64,000 nt of DNA from CAZBSE01 sp964610385 (GTDB lineage Bacteria > Actinomycetota > Humimicrobiia > Humimicrobiales > Humimicrobiaceae): positions 62,001 to 126,000 of the forward strand of contig CAZSXW010000006.1 of assembly GCA_964610385.1 (NCBI GenBank). Direction: 5' to 3'. The notes beneath the pieces were generated by a model that had not been told where the DNA came from, made no database searches, and saw nothing but the letters and a program-made list of their open reading frames with translations. A program made the position numbers and the translations under genes. This document shows positions 25,027-34,102 of this stretch, one piece after another; within the stretch, counting starts at the first letter, position 1, and each line of letters starts with the position of its first letter.

Positions 25027-25129
25027 TAGATTTCGGGTTTTGTTTTAATTTTATGTTAGACAAAATTTTTAAATTATGTTAGTATTCATAACTTAACAAG
25101 AAAAAGCTTAATTGAAAAATAAATAAAAG

Positions 25130-25440
25130 CCAAAACCTGTGATCAGAAATAGTAGGCACCGAAAGCTGCATACAGAGAGCCGCTGAAGTTGAGAATGCGG
25201 CTGCAAAGCCGGTGACTGAATGGATCTGTGAGGGCCTGGCTCAAATCTTTAAAAAAGAGAGTAAGTCGGGACGGCTTCCTCCGTTATCAGAGGATAGGAT
25301 ATCATAGAGTATCTTAAATATTTAAAGCGCACAGTAGGATAATGTCTATACCTTAAGTTTTTACTGTGAAGTAGGGTGGCACCGCGGGAATTCAACCTCT
25401 CGTCTCTACAAATATCATGTAGTGATGGAGAGGTTTTTAT
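25130..25440 (+). promoter_or_regulatory. T-box riboswitch, tryptophan type
   Basis: The hallmark T-box AGGGTGGCACCGCGGG is at 25373-25388, preceded by the conserved stretch around CTTCCTCCGTTATCAGAGGA and a long stem I beginning near 25133. It is followed by a rho-independent terminator whose arms AACCTCTC (25394-25401) and GAGAGGTT (25428-25435) lead into TTTTT. A TGG triplet at 25221-25223 stands in the expected specifier region (GAATGGATC), which agrees with the downstream tryptophan synthase gene. Uncharged tRNA-Trp should stabilise the antiterminator and switch trpB on. The specifier position is read by eye. Confidence 0.9.
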
Positions 25441-25498
25441 TTTATAAATAGATTTTAATTATTATAAATCAAGTCAAAAGGAGAAGAAGGAGAGTAAA

Positions 25499-26860
25499 AT
25501 GGACAAGAGAACCAAGTTTGTGCTGGATGAGGATGAGATACCGGAGAAATGGTATAATATCCAGGCAGATTTACCCAAACCTCTTTCACCACCTCTGCAC
25601 CCGGTAACGGGGAAACCACTGACTCCTGATGATCTTGCTCCATTATTTCCAATGGAGCTTATAAAGCAGGAGGTCAGTACTGAAAGGTGGATTGAGATTC
25701 CTGAAGAAGTAAGGGATATCTATAGATTGTGGAGACCTACCACTCTGTTCAGGGCTCACAGGTTGGAGAAAGTACTGGATACACCGGCCAAGATCTTTTA
25801 TAAGTATGAAGGAACAAGCCCTCCCGGAAGCCACAAGCCCAATACTGCAGTAGCCCAGGCTTACTATAATATGAAGGAGGGTATCAAGAGGATAACTACC
25901 GAGACCGGTGCCGGGCAATGGGGTAGTGCCCTGTCTTTTGGCGGTGCATGTTTTGGGATAAAGATCAAGGTTTACATGGTGGCTATCAGCTATAAGCAGA
26001 AACCTTACCGCCGGGTAATGATGGAGACATGGGGAGCCGAGTGTGTGCCGAGTCCCAGTAAAGATACCAATGTAGGACGAAGTGTACTGGAAAAAGATCC
26101 CGACTGCCCAGGAAGCTTAGGGCTGGCTATTAGTGAGGCCGTCGAGGATGCAGTCTCTCACGATGATACTCATTATTCACTCGGCAGCGTACTGAACCAT
26201 GTTCTTTTGCACCAGACTGTAAACGGCCTGGAGGCAAAAAAGCTGATGGAGAAGGCAGATGCCTATCCGGATATCATAGTAGGATGTATCGGCGGAGGTT
26301 CAAACTTTGCAGGACTTTTCCTGCCTTTTATAAAGGATAAAATAGAAGGAAAAAAGCCGGACCTGCGTATAATCAATGTTGAGCCGACAGCTGCTCCCAC
26401 TATGACCAAGGGACCTTATGCCTATGATTACGGTGATACGGCAAAACTTGCCCCGATAATCAAGATGTATACCCTCGGACATGGTTTTATCCCACCGCCG
26501 ATTCATGCCGGAGGTCTCCGTTATCACGGAATGGCACCTATTATATGCCATCTTGCTGATCTCGGCCTTGTTGAAGCAAGAGCTGAAAACCAGATTGCTA
26601 CTTTTAAGGCTGGAGTGACCTTTGCCAGGGCTGAAGGTATTATAAGTGCCCCGGAGACAAACCACTGTATCAAGGCAGCAATTGATGAAGCGTTAAAGTG
26701 CAAGGAATCCGGAGAATCAAAGACAATTCTTATAGCACATAGCGGACATGGACATGTTGATATGGCTGCATATGAAGCTTATCTATCCGGTAATTTAAAG
26801 GATTACCAGTATCCAAAGGAAAAGATAGAAGAAGCTCTGAAGGAATTACCGAAAGTATAG
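25499..26860 (+). CDS. tryptophan synthase beta-like chain, TrpB2 type
   Basis: 453 residues of fold-type II PLP enzyme. The length and the N-terminal extension (DEDEIPEKWYNIQADLP, PLHPVTGKPLTPDDL) match the TrpB2/TIGR01415 group rather than classic TrpB. The PLP lysine is K113 in GSHKPNTA, the glycine-rich phosphate loop is GCIGGGSNFAG, and ETGAGQWGSAL is conserved. TrpB2 condenses indole and L-serine to tryptophan, often as an indole-salvage enzyme without TrpA. No trpA or other trp genes are adjacent. It is controlled by the Trp-type T-box and ends just before a strong hairpin. Good ribosome site (GGAGAAGGAGAG). Confidence 0.93.
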   Translation: MDKRTKFVLDEDEIPEKWYNIQADLPKPLSPPLHPVTGKPLTPDDLAPLFPMELIKQEVSTERWIEIPEEVRDIYRLWRPTTLFRAHRLEKVLDTPAKIFYKYEGTSPPGSHKPNTAVAQAYYNMKEGIKRITTETGAGQWGSALSFGGACFGIKIKVYMVAISYKQKPYRRVMMETWGAECVPSPSKDTNVGRSVLEKDPDCPGSLGLAISEAVEDAVSHDDTHYSLGSVLNHVLLHQTVNGLEAKKLMEKADAYPDIIVGCIGGGSNFAGLFLPFIKDKIEGKKPDLRIINVEPTAAPTMTKGPYAYDYGDTAKLAPIIKMYTLGHGFIPPPIHAGGLRYHGMAPIICHLADLGLVEARAENQIATFKAGVTFARAEGIISAPETNHCIKAAIDEALKCKESGESKTILIAHSGHGHVDMAAYEAYLSGNLKDYQYPKEKIEEALKELPKV

Positions 26861-27344
26861 AATGTACTGATTTTGATTATAGGAGGGATTTTACTAGTTA
26901 AAATCCCTCCTACCCTCTTTAATATATTAAAAAAGAAGTCATTTTGTCTGATTGTGTTTGTAAATAAAAAATGCATATAAGTTAATACTAAAAAAATCTA
27001 CTTGATTTTTTTTAAATAAGTCTATATATTATATAGGAAAATTTCATTTTAATTTAACATTAACAGTAGAGGTTTCTTCAAAATAATCGTGTCTTGATTT
27101 TCTAAAAATGCTGGGTTGTTGATATAAAATTTAGTAATGATGGTCCATTAACCTGAATTTTGTAAAATCCCTTTTAAGCTATATTTAAAAATTATAACAA
27201 ATTCCAAGGACTTAAAAATAATATTTTTAAGTGTAATCTAATACAATTTTAACTGTTTAAATTATTTAATCGGAAAAATAAAAGATTACAGTTGGGATAA
27301 AAGTAAAATATATGAGTTTCGGAATATGAAAGGAGTATCTATAA
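26861..27344. other. 484-bp gap upstream of rho
   Basis: It holds the trpB terminator at its left end; the rest is AT-rich with no ORF. A leader or promoter for rho is expected here, but I see no unambiguous motif or attenuator structure. Confidence 0.6.
26881..26911 (+). terminator. terminator hairpin after trpB
   Basis: A perfect 13-bp stem AGGAGGGATTTTA (26881-26893) / TAAAATCCCTCCT (26899-26911) with loop CTAGT, 20 bp after the trpB stop. The following ACCCTCTTT is only weakly T-rich, so some Rho help is possible. Confidence 0.75.
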
Positions 27345-28748
27345 ATGACTGAATTGGAAGAACTAAATAGAGAGTTTCTGGATAGAAAAGTTTTAGCTGA
27401 CATTAAGATTATTGCAAGACAGTTAAATATTCAGGGGATTTCTAAGATGAAAAAAGAAGAAATGATAGAAAAAATACTGGAAGAAGTATCCAATAACGGT
27501 ATGGGAGAGTCTTCATTAGAGGGTAAGAATCCGGTCTCTAAAGAAACAGGAGTACTGGAGAAGGAAAAAAAGGAAAAGGTGAAAAAGAAAATTGAGAAGA
27601 AACCCGAATTTGAGTTGTATAAGGAAAGGATGAAAGGGATACTGGATATACTGGCTGACGGTTATGGATTCTTACGGACTTCAGGATACCTTGCGGGTTC
27701 TCATGATATATATGTTTCGCAGTCTCAGATAAGAAGATTCAGATTAAGGCAGGGCGATGAAGTCTATGGACAGGTGCGTCCTCCGAAAGAAAGTGAGAAG
27801 TATAATGCGCTGCTCAGAATAGAGGAAGTAAACGGAGAAGACCCGGAATTTATAAGAAGCAGGATACCGTTTGAGAAATTAACTCCTGTATACCCTATGG
27901 AGAGGCTGCGTCTGGAAACGAATAAATCGAGTAATATCACTCCAAGAATCATAGACCTCATTGCACCTATAGGTAAAGGACAGAGAGGACTTATAGTGTC
28001 ACCGCCTAAAGCTGGTAAGACAACCATACTAAAAGACCTTGCCAATAGTGTTTCCAGCAATAATCCCGAGGTTTACATAATTGTGCTGCTTATAGATGAA
28101 AGGCCGGAAGAAGTGACTGATATGGAAAGATCGGTAAAAGGGGAGGTAATAAGTTCGACATTTGACCAGCCCTCGGACAATCATATTCAGGTCGCTGAAT
28201 TGGTACTTCAGAGAGCAAAGAGACTTGTTGAACACGGAAAGGATGTTCTGATACTCCTGGATAGCATAACCCGTCTCGCCAGAGCGTATAATCTATCGAT
28301 CCCGGCCAGCGGTAGAGTCTTATCGGGTGGAGTTGATTCTTCGGCACTTTTCCCTCCCAAGAGATTCTTTGGTGCAGCTAGAAATATCGAAAACGGCGGG
28401 AGCCTTACCATACTTGCTACCGCATTAATTGATACTGGAAGTAGAATGGACGATGTTATATTTGAGGAATTTAAGGGTACCGGTAATATGGAAATAAACC
28501 TTGACAGGCAGCTGGCAGATAAGAGGATCTTTCCTGCTATCGATATAACCAGGTCTGGAACCAGGAAAGAAGAATTACTGATGGAAAAAGACGAAGCAAG
28601 TATAGTATGGAAGCTTAGAAGGTTGATTCATGAAAAAGAACCGGAAATCGCATTGGAACAGCTGATAGACTATATAAAGAATACCAAATCTAACGATGAT
28701 TTTCTTAATGCCATAAAAGCAAGCTTTGACAAAGAGAAAAAGTTATAA
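27345..28748 (+). CDS. rho: transcription termination factor Rho
   Basis: 467 residues. The Rho N-terminal helix domain (residues 1-45) is followed by a lysine/glutamate-rich insertion (residues ~45-90) as seen in Firmicutes and Actinobacteria. Then come the cold-shock-like RNA-binding domain (DILADGYGFLRTSGYLAGSHDIYVSQSQIRRF) and the RecA-type ATPase (Walker A VSPPKAGKTTILKD, Walker B VLILLDSITRLARAYN, Q/R loops GGVDSSALFPPKRFFGAARN). It is the hexameric RNA helicase that ends transcription. AAAGGAG precedes the ATG at good spacing. It is convergent with folD. Confidence 0.97.
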   Translation: MTELEELNREFLDRKVLADIKIIARQLNIQGISKMKKEEMIEKILEEVSNNGMGESSLEGKNPVSKETGVLEKEKKEKVKKKIEKKPEFELYKERMKGILDILADGYGFLRTSGYLAGSHDIYVSQSQIRRFRLRQGDEVYGQVRPPKESEKYNALLRIEEVNGEDPEFIRSRIPFEKLTPVYPMERLRLETNKSSNITPRIIDLIAPIGKGQRGLIVSPPKAGKTTILKDLANSVSSNNPEVYIIVLLIDERPEEVTDMERSVKGEVISSTFDQPSDNHIQVAELVLQRAKRLVEHGKDVLILLDSITRLARAYNLSIPASGRVLSGGVDSSALFPPKRFFGAARNIENGGSLTILATALIDTGSRMDDVIFEEFKGTGNMEINLDRQLADKRIFPAIDITRSGTRKEELLMEKDEASIVWKLRRLIHEKEPEIALEQLIDYIKNTKSNDDFLNAIKASFDKEKKL

Positions 28749-28800
28749 GATACAGCAACCCCAAAGTATGAGATCTATTTTTTCAATTATCAACTGTGCT

Positions 28801-29937
28801 TTAATCTTTTGTTATAAAGTTCTTAGATTTGACGAATTCTTTTAATTTCTTGTGTTCGGCTTTTTTCAGTTTTCCATTTCCTTCTATTTCTTTTTTCAGC
28901 TTGTAGATCTCATCCTGCATTTCACTTACTCTATTCAGAAGTTTCTCAACCATTTCATCGTAAGTATCAATTATTTCGTCCTTGCTCATACCTTTGAATT
29001 CACCTAAACACTCTTGCATCTCTCTCTCCTTTCTCATAGCTTTTATGGCAAGCTTAACCGTATTTGATAAAAGCATGGCAATAGTCATAGGACCTACTCC
29101 TCCGGGGACGGGAGTTATATAGCTTGCTTTTTTTTGTACTTTCAAAAAGTCAACATCTCCAATAAGCGTTTCTCCTTTTTTCTCAAAGTCTTCTTTTCTC
29201 CACTCCAGAAGTTCCGGGTTTGCTTTATCGGCAGTGATCCTGTTTATTCCTACATCTATTACGACTGCTCCTTTCTTTACCATATCTTCTTTTATAAGAT
29301 AGGGTACGCCGGTTGCTACTACCAGAATATCTGCTTTCAGGGTATGCTCTTTTAGTTCCCTGGTCTCTATATGACAGGTAGTAGGAGTAGCCCACTCATT
29401 TAGAAAAAGTAAGCTTAGCGGTTTTCCTACGATTTCACTGTGTCCTACGATAGTGGCATTTTTACCTTTCATTGGGATGTCTTCTCTTTTTAGCATTTCC
29501 ATTATGCCTGCCGGAGTTGCAGGCACTAAAAAATCTTGCTTTGCTACCAGAGAACCCATATTAAAGGGGTGGAATCCGTCTGCATCCTTTTCAGGAGCAA
29601 TTGATTCTAACAGAATCCTTTCATCGATTTGTTTTGGAAGAGGTAGTTGTACCAGTATACCGTTTATATCAGGTCTTTTATTTAATTTTTCTATTTCCAT
29701 AATTATGTCAGTGGTAGAAACGGAATCATCCATATTAATAGAAATCGATTTGATTCCTACCTGCTCGCATGCTTTTATTTTATTTCTGACATAGATCTGT
29801 GATGCAGGATTTTCACCTACCATTATTACGGCCAGACCGGGCTTTATCCCGTTCTCTTTCTCAAACTGGATCACTTCTTCGGCGAGCTCGTTCTTTATCT
29901 CTTCAGATAGTTTTTTTCCATCAAGTATTTTTGCCAT
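28801..29937 (-). CDS. folD: bifunctional methylenetetrahydrofolate dehydrogenase/cyclohydrolase with C-terminal extension
   Basis: FolD interconverts 5,10-methylene-, methenyl- and 10-formyl-THF. The N-terminal core is canonical: VGENPASQIYVRNKIKACEQVGI carries the catalytic YxxxK (Y-V-R-N-K), ILVQLPLPKQ the substrate site, GHSEIVGKPLS the Rossmann NAD(P) site and ITPVPGGVGPMTIAML the C-terminal motif. The family averages ~285 residues, but this protein has 378: about 90 extra residues form a charged predicted coiled coil (KEREMQECLGEFKGM...). The frame extends to GTG 29946, but ATG 29937 with GGGGAAGTGAT upstream gives the normal MAKILDGK start. It links with MetV/MetF in one-carbon metabolism. 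Confidence 0.95.
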   Translation of the reverse strand: MAKILDGKKLSEEIKNELAEEVIQFEKENGIKPGLAVIMVGENPASQIYVRNKIKACEQVGIKSISINMDDSVSTTDIIMEIEKLNKRPDINGILVQLPLPKQIDERILLESIAPEKDADGFHPFNMGSLVAKQDFLVPATPAGIMEMLKREDIPMKGKNATIVGHSEIVGKPLSLLFLNEWATPTTCHIETRELKEHTLKADILVVATGVPYLIKEDMVKKGAVVIDVGINRITADKANPELLEWRKEDFEKKGETLIGDVDFLKVQKKASYITPVPGGVGPMTIAMLLSNTVKLAIKAMRKEREMQECLGEFKGMSKDEIIDTYDEMVEKLLNRVSEMQDEIYKLKKEIEGNGKLKKAEHKKLKEFVKSKNFITKD

Positions 29938-30159
29938 TTTAATCACTTCCCCGGAAATTTTTATTTTGCTTAGGCATAGTTTTAATATTTTCCACTACTA
30001 AAGTATACTCACTTTATCAACTATATCAAGTATTATATATTTTTATTGCTTTCACGCGTAATTATTGATAGGGCTATATTTACAGTCATTAATATTTATG
30101 CTAACATTTAGGATTTGAAATAGGTCAGCTGTAATAAATTTCAAATGGGGAGTGAGATT

Positions 30160-30366
30160 ATGAAGAAAGATATACATCCGGAATATTTTGACTGTACTGT
30201 CATATGTTCTTGTGGAAATACGTTTAAAACCAGATCAACAAAAAAAGAACTGAAAATTGAGATATGCTCAAACTGTCACCCTTTTTATACCGGCAGGCAA
30301 AAGCTGGTTGATTCCGGTGGAAGGGTGGAAAGGTTTAAAAAGAGACTCACAAAATCCAAGAAATAA
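30160..30366 (+). CDS. rpmE: 50S ribosomal protein L31
   Basis: 68 residues. The opening MKKDIHPEYF, zinc-ligand cysteines (C-S-C-G-N-T-F and C-S-N-C-H-P-F-Y-T-G) and a basic tail ending TKSKK mark the zinc-binding L31 form. ATG 30160 is chosen over the in-frame ATG at 30145, because the latter overlaps the GGGGAGTGAG ribosome site. It heads the rpmE-thyX-DUF1385-prfA-prmC run, 13 bp before thyX. Confidence 0.96.
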   Translation: MKKDIHPEYFDCTVICSCGNTFKTRSTKKELKIEICSNCHPFYTGRQKLVDSGGRVERFKKRLTKSKK

Positions 30367-30379
30367 ACAAGGTATCTGA

Positions 30380-31072
30380 ATGAAAGTCAATTTGGTCAAA
30401 TACACCCAGGAACCGGAAAAGGTGATAGCAATAGCCGCAAGATTGTGCTATTCACCGGTAGGAGTGAAAGAACTTGAAGATGAGCTTAGTAATGAGGATG
30501 TTGAAAAGTTAGTCAGATTTGTTATTAAAAGCGGCCACCACAGCACTGTTGAACATGCACATTTTACCTTTGCGGTAGAAGGTGTGTCCAGAGCTCTTAC
30601 ACACCAGCTGGTAAGGCACAGGGTCGCTTCTTATAATCAGCAATCACAGAGATATGTAAAATTCAAGGATAATTTTGAATATATCACTCCACCGGCAATA
30701 GAAAAAGATATAAATTCAAAAGAAAAATATGATAGTCTGATTTCGAGTATTCATAAATTATATATGGATATGCTGGACAGCGGGATTGAGCCTGAGGATG
30801 CAAGGTACATTCTACCTAATGCTTCAGAGACAAAAATAATCGTTTCAATGAATGCCAGAGAGCTTTTGCATTTTTTTACCCTAAGGTGCTGCAACAGGGC
30901 ACAGTGGGAGATAAGAGAGTTGGCAACACGGATGTTAAAGCTGGTCAAAAAGATCGCTCCCGTAGTTTTTGAGAAAGCTGGCCCGAATTGCTTGAGAGGT
31001 CCCTGCAGGGAAGGTAAATTTACCTGTGGTAATCCTCCTAAAGCGAGTGATTTTGATGCCGAAAGTCAATAA
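30380..31072 (+). CDS. thyX: FAD-dependent thymidylate synthase
   Basis: 230 residues. The ThyX signature RHRxxSxNxxSxRY is present as RHRVASYNQQSQRY beginning at residue 79. The FAD/dUMP contacts YILPNASETKIIVSMNARELLHFFTLR and the C-terminal CLRGPCREG are also typical. It makes dTMP from dUMP using methylene-THF and reduced FAD, yielding THF, so DHFR is not needed. It is preceded by rpmE and overlapped at its 3' end by the DUF1385 gene, implying one operon. Confidence 0.96.
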   Translation: MKVNLVKYTQEPEKVIAIAARLCYSPVGVKELEDELSNEDVEKLVRFVIKSGHHSTVEHAHFTFAVEGVSRALTHQLVRHRVASYNQQSQRYVKFKDNFEYITPPAIEKDINSKEKYDSLISSIHKLYMDMLDSGIEPEDARYILPNASETKIIVSMNARELLHFFTLRCCNRAQWEIRELATRMLKLVKKIAPVVFEKAGPNCLRGPCREGKFTCGNPPKASDFDAESQ

Positions 31073-31949
31073 GAAGTATGAAATCGGGGGCCAGGCAGTA
31101 ATAGAAGGCGTTATGATGAGAAGCAAACACTTCTGGGCTCTGGCAGTAAGAAGACCCGATAAAACCATATCTACAAAGCTTTTTAAAAATGTTTCTTTAG
31201 CCAATAAACATAAAGTATTAGGACTCATGTTCCTACGTGGAGTGGCAGTACTTATCGAAAGCATGACCCTGGGATTTAGATCCCTAAGCTATTCAGTAAA
31301 CGAAGCAACGGAGGAGGACATAAAATTTTCCAAAAAAGAGATGATTATATCCATAATAATCGCAGTTACTCTTGCAGTGGGCATTTTTTTTATTCTCCCT
31401 ACCGTCATAGGCAGAAGTTTTTCTGATTTTTTCCCTAACGCAGTGGTTTATAATCTACTTGAGGGTTTGATCAGAATCAGTTTTTTTCTTGCCTATATTC
31501 TGTTGGTTTCACAGATCAAAGATATAAAGAGGGTTTTTCAGTATCATGGTGCGGAACATAAGACAATTCAGGCATATGAGAACGATGAGGAACTTACACC
31601 TGAAAATGTGAAGAAATACAGCACTCTTCATGTTAGATGCGGGACAAGCTTCCTTCTAATTGTAATGGTGGTAGCTATTCTTATATTCGCTCTTCTGGGA
31701 AAGCAGACCTTATTGTGGCGTATTATATCGAGGGTTCTGCTATTGCCGGTTATCGCAGGTATTTCGTATGAGTTAATAAAACTTGCGGGCAAATTTAGCA
31801 GGTACAAGATCGTAAATATTATTTTTTACCCGGGGCTTCTGATTCAAAAGATCACTACCAGGGAACCCGATAAGAGCCAGATAGAGGTGGCTATAAGTTC
31901 ATTTAAAAAAGTTCTGGAAGCGGAAGAAAAATTAAAGAAGGCGGGTTAA
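31056..31949 (+). CDS. DUF1385 family membrane protein
   Basis: 297 residues. The family opening YEIGGQAVIEGVMMRSKHFWALAVRRPD and the later FQYHGAEHKTIQAYE...RCGTSFL are diagnostic of DUF1385 (PF07136), suggested to be metal-dependent because of the H-G-A-E-H motif. Four hydrophobic segments surround it, so it is a membrane protein. It is widely found next to prfA and prmC in Firmicutes and related bacteria, but its function is unknown. ATG 31056 is preferred; the start lies inside the end of thyX (17-bp overlap), and the next gene prfA begins 2 bp after its stop. Confidence 0.88.
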   Translation: MPKVNKKYEIGGQAVIEGVMMRSKHFWALAVRRPDKTISTKLFKNVSLANKHKVLGLMFLRGVAVLIESMTLGFRSLSYSVNEATEEDIKFSKKEMIISIIIAVTLAVGIFFILPTVIGRSFSDFFPNAVVYNLLEGLIRISFFLAYILLVSQIKDIKRVFQYHGAEHKTIQAYENDEELTPENVKKYSTLHVRCGTSFLLIVMVVAILIFALLGKQTLLWRIISRVLLLPVIAGISYELIKLAGKFSRYKIVNIIFYPGLLIQKITTREPDKSQIEVAISSFKKVLEAEEKLKKAG

Positions 31950-31951
31950 AC

Positions 31952-33031
31952 ATGACTGATTTGCTGGACAGGCTGAAAATATACGATGATAATTACAAAA
32001 AACTTGCAGAAAAGCTTTCAAGCCCTGAAGTCTCTTCCAATCCCGATAAAATAAAAGAATATGGAAAGAGGATGGCAGAGATAGAAGAGATAGTAAACAC
32101 CGGGAGGAAGTACGGGAAACTCATTTCTTCAATTAAAGATGCAGAAGAAATGCTTAAAGTAGAGAAGGAAGAAGAGATGAGGAATTTCCTGAAGGATGAA
32201 ATAAAAGAAAGCAATAATAAAAAGCAAAAACTGGAAAAGAAAATAAAACTGCTCCTGACTCCTAAGGATCCCGATGATAAAAGAGATGTTATAGTCGAAA
32301 TAAGAGCTGGTGCAGGGGGAGATGAAGCTGCACTTTTTGCGGAAGTACTTTATAGATTATATATAAGATATGCAGAGAGAAAGAAGTGGAAGTGTTCCAT
32401 ACTCAGTTCCAGCAGGCTTGGTATTGGAGGATTTAAGGAAGTGATATTTGAAATTGAAGGAAGCGGAGTATATGGGACGATGAAATATGAGTCCGGAGTA
32501 CATAGAGTCCAGAGAGTACCGACAACAGAGTCTCAGGGAAGGATACATACATCTACGGCTACAGTAGCAGTTCTACCTACAGCGGAAGAAATCGATATTA
32601 AAATAGATAATTCTGATTTAAGAGTGGATGTCTTCCGATCCAGCGGCCCCGGCGGGCAGTCTGTAAATACGACAGATTCTGCGGTTAGAATAACACATGT
32701 CCCGACCGGCATGGTGGTCACCTGCCAGGATGAAAAGTCACAACTTCAGAACAAAGAAAAAGCTTTAAAGATTCTAAGGGCCAGACTTAGGGAAGCTGAG
32801 GAGCGGAAGCAGATAAATGAGCAGGTTGAACAAAGAAGGATGCAGATCGGAACCGGTGATAGGAGTGAAAGGATAAGGACTTATAATTATCCCCAGGGGA
32901 GGGTGACTGATCATAGGATCAATCTGACCTTATATAAACTTGTTGAGATCCTGGAAGGTGGTCTTGATATTTTAATAGAGTCGTTAAAGACCGCAGACAA
33001 TAAAAAGAAAATAGAAAAGATTGGGGCTTAA
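31952..33031 (+). CDS. prfA: peptide chain release factor 1
   Basis: 359 residues. The catalytic GGQ is at residues 234-236 (SSGPGGQSVNTTDSAVRITH). The stop-codon-reading tripeptide is P190-T-T192 (RVPTTESQGR), i.e. the P-x-T of RF1, which reads UAA and UAG, rather than the SPF of RF2. The coiled N-terminal domain 1 spans residues 1-100. The GGQ glutamine should be methylated by PrmC, whose gene follows 5 bp later. Confidence 0.97.
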   Translation: MTDLLDRLKIYDDNYKKLAEKLSSPEVSSNPDKIKEYGKRMAEIEEIVNTGRKYGKLISSIKDAEEMLKVEKEEEMRNFLKDEIKESNNKKQKLEKKIKLLLTPKDPDDKRDVIVEIRAGAGGDEAALFAEVLYRLYIRYAERKKWKCSILSSSRLGIGGFKEVIFEIEGSGVYGTMKYESGVHRVQRVPTTESQGRIHTSTATVAVLPTAEEIDIKIDNSDLRVDVFRSSGPGGQSVNTTDSAVRITHVPTGMVVTCQDEKSQLQNKEKALKILRARLREAEERKQINEQVEQRRMQIGTGDRSERIRTYNYPQGRVTDHRINLTLYKLVEILEGGLDILIESLKTADNKKKIEKIGA

Positions 33032-33036
33032 TTTAT

Positions 33037-33957
33037 TTGCAGATATGGGATGTAAAAAGCATTCTGGACTGGGCTATAGATTATTTTAAAAAAAAGAGTA
33101 TCCCACAGCCCAGACTATCAGCGGAGCTTCTTCTCAGTTCAGTGCTTGATCTCAACAGGATAAATCTATATTTAAACTATAAGCGTGTCTTAAACAAGCA
33201 GGAACTTGCCATATATAAGAAATATATTCTTGAAAGGCTTGAGCATGTCCCAATTCAATACATATTAAAAGAAGCGTATTTCAGAAAAATCAAATTATAT
33301 ACTGACAACAGGGTATTAATACCAAGACCCGAGACCGAGATCATCGTAGACAGGGCGTTTGAACTTTTAAAGGAAAATATTAACAGCAAAAAGATAAATA
33401 TTCTGGAAATTGGTACCGGAAGCGGTGCCATTGCAATAAGTATTGCTTATGAGATAAATGACCGGCTTGGAATATCCGGCTCATCCTGGCATATCATAGC
33501 TACCGAGAATGACCCTGGAGCGCTGGAGATAGCAGAGAAAAACTCCGGAAATATTCTTGATGACAGTAAATCCGGAAATATAGAATTTATCAGATGTGAC
33601 CTGGCACCGGGTAAAGATTCAGATCTATTTAAAAAGTACCAGAAGAAAATAAATCTGATTATTTCAAATCCTCCCTATATTTCCGAAAATGATTATAAAG
33701 ATTTGCCCCGCGAGGTAAGGGACTATGAGCCTAAATCTGCTCTGGTAGCGGGCAGAACAGGACTGGAATTTTACAGGAAAATACTTACAAAAATCAAGCC
33801 TTATTTATCTGAAAGCATGTGCTATATATTATTTGAAACTGATCCTAGAACAAGTATTTCTCTAAAGGAAATCTCTAAAGATTTTATAAATCCGAAAAAA
33901 GTGACCATCGAGAAGGATTATAGTAACAGGGACCGTATTTTAATAATTGAAGTATAG
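33037..33957 (+). CDS. prmC: release factor glutamine methyltransferase
   Basis: 306 residues. An N-terminal five-helix domain (residues 1-80, ending in PIQYILKEAYF) precedes the SAM fold with motif I ILEIGTGSGAIAISIA and the catalytic N-P-P-Y at residues 211-214 (IISNPPYISENDYKDLP). It methylates the GGQ glutamine of RF1/RF2. It begins with TTG, with GGGG about 9 bases before it, and is probably translationally coupled to prfA. Confidence 0.95.
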   Translation: MQIWDVKSILDWAIDYFKKKSIPQPRLSAELLLSSVLDLNRINLYLNYKRVLNKQELAIYKKYILERLEHVPIQYILKEAYFRKIKLYTDNRVLIPRPETEIIVDRAFELLKENINSKKINILEIGTGSGAIAISIAYEINDRLGISGSSWHIIATENDPGALEIAEKNSGNILDDSKSGNIEFIRCDLAPGKDSDLFKKYQKKINLIISNPPYISENDYKDLPREVRDYEPKSALVAGRTGLEFYRKILTKIKPYLSESMCYILFETDPRTSISLKEISKDFINPKKVTIEKDYSNRDRILIIEV

Positions 33958-34102
33958 GTAAATATAAATACCCGAGAGATCTTTATTGTAAGAAAAATAT
34001 CACTTTTTATGTCTTATATTGATTTTTAGAGTGTTTGTTTTTTTAAATCTTAGGTGATAGGATTTTACTAATTTTTATTTAATAAGATATACAGAAGAGA
34101 AA

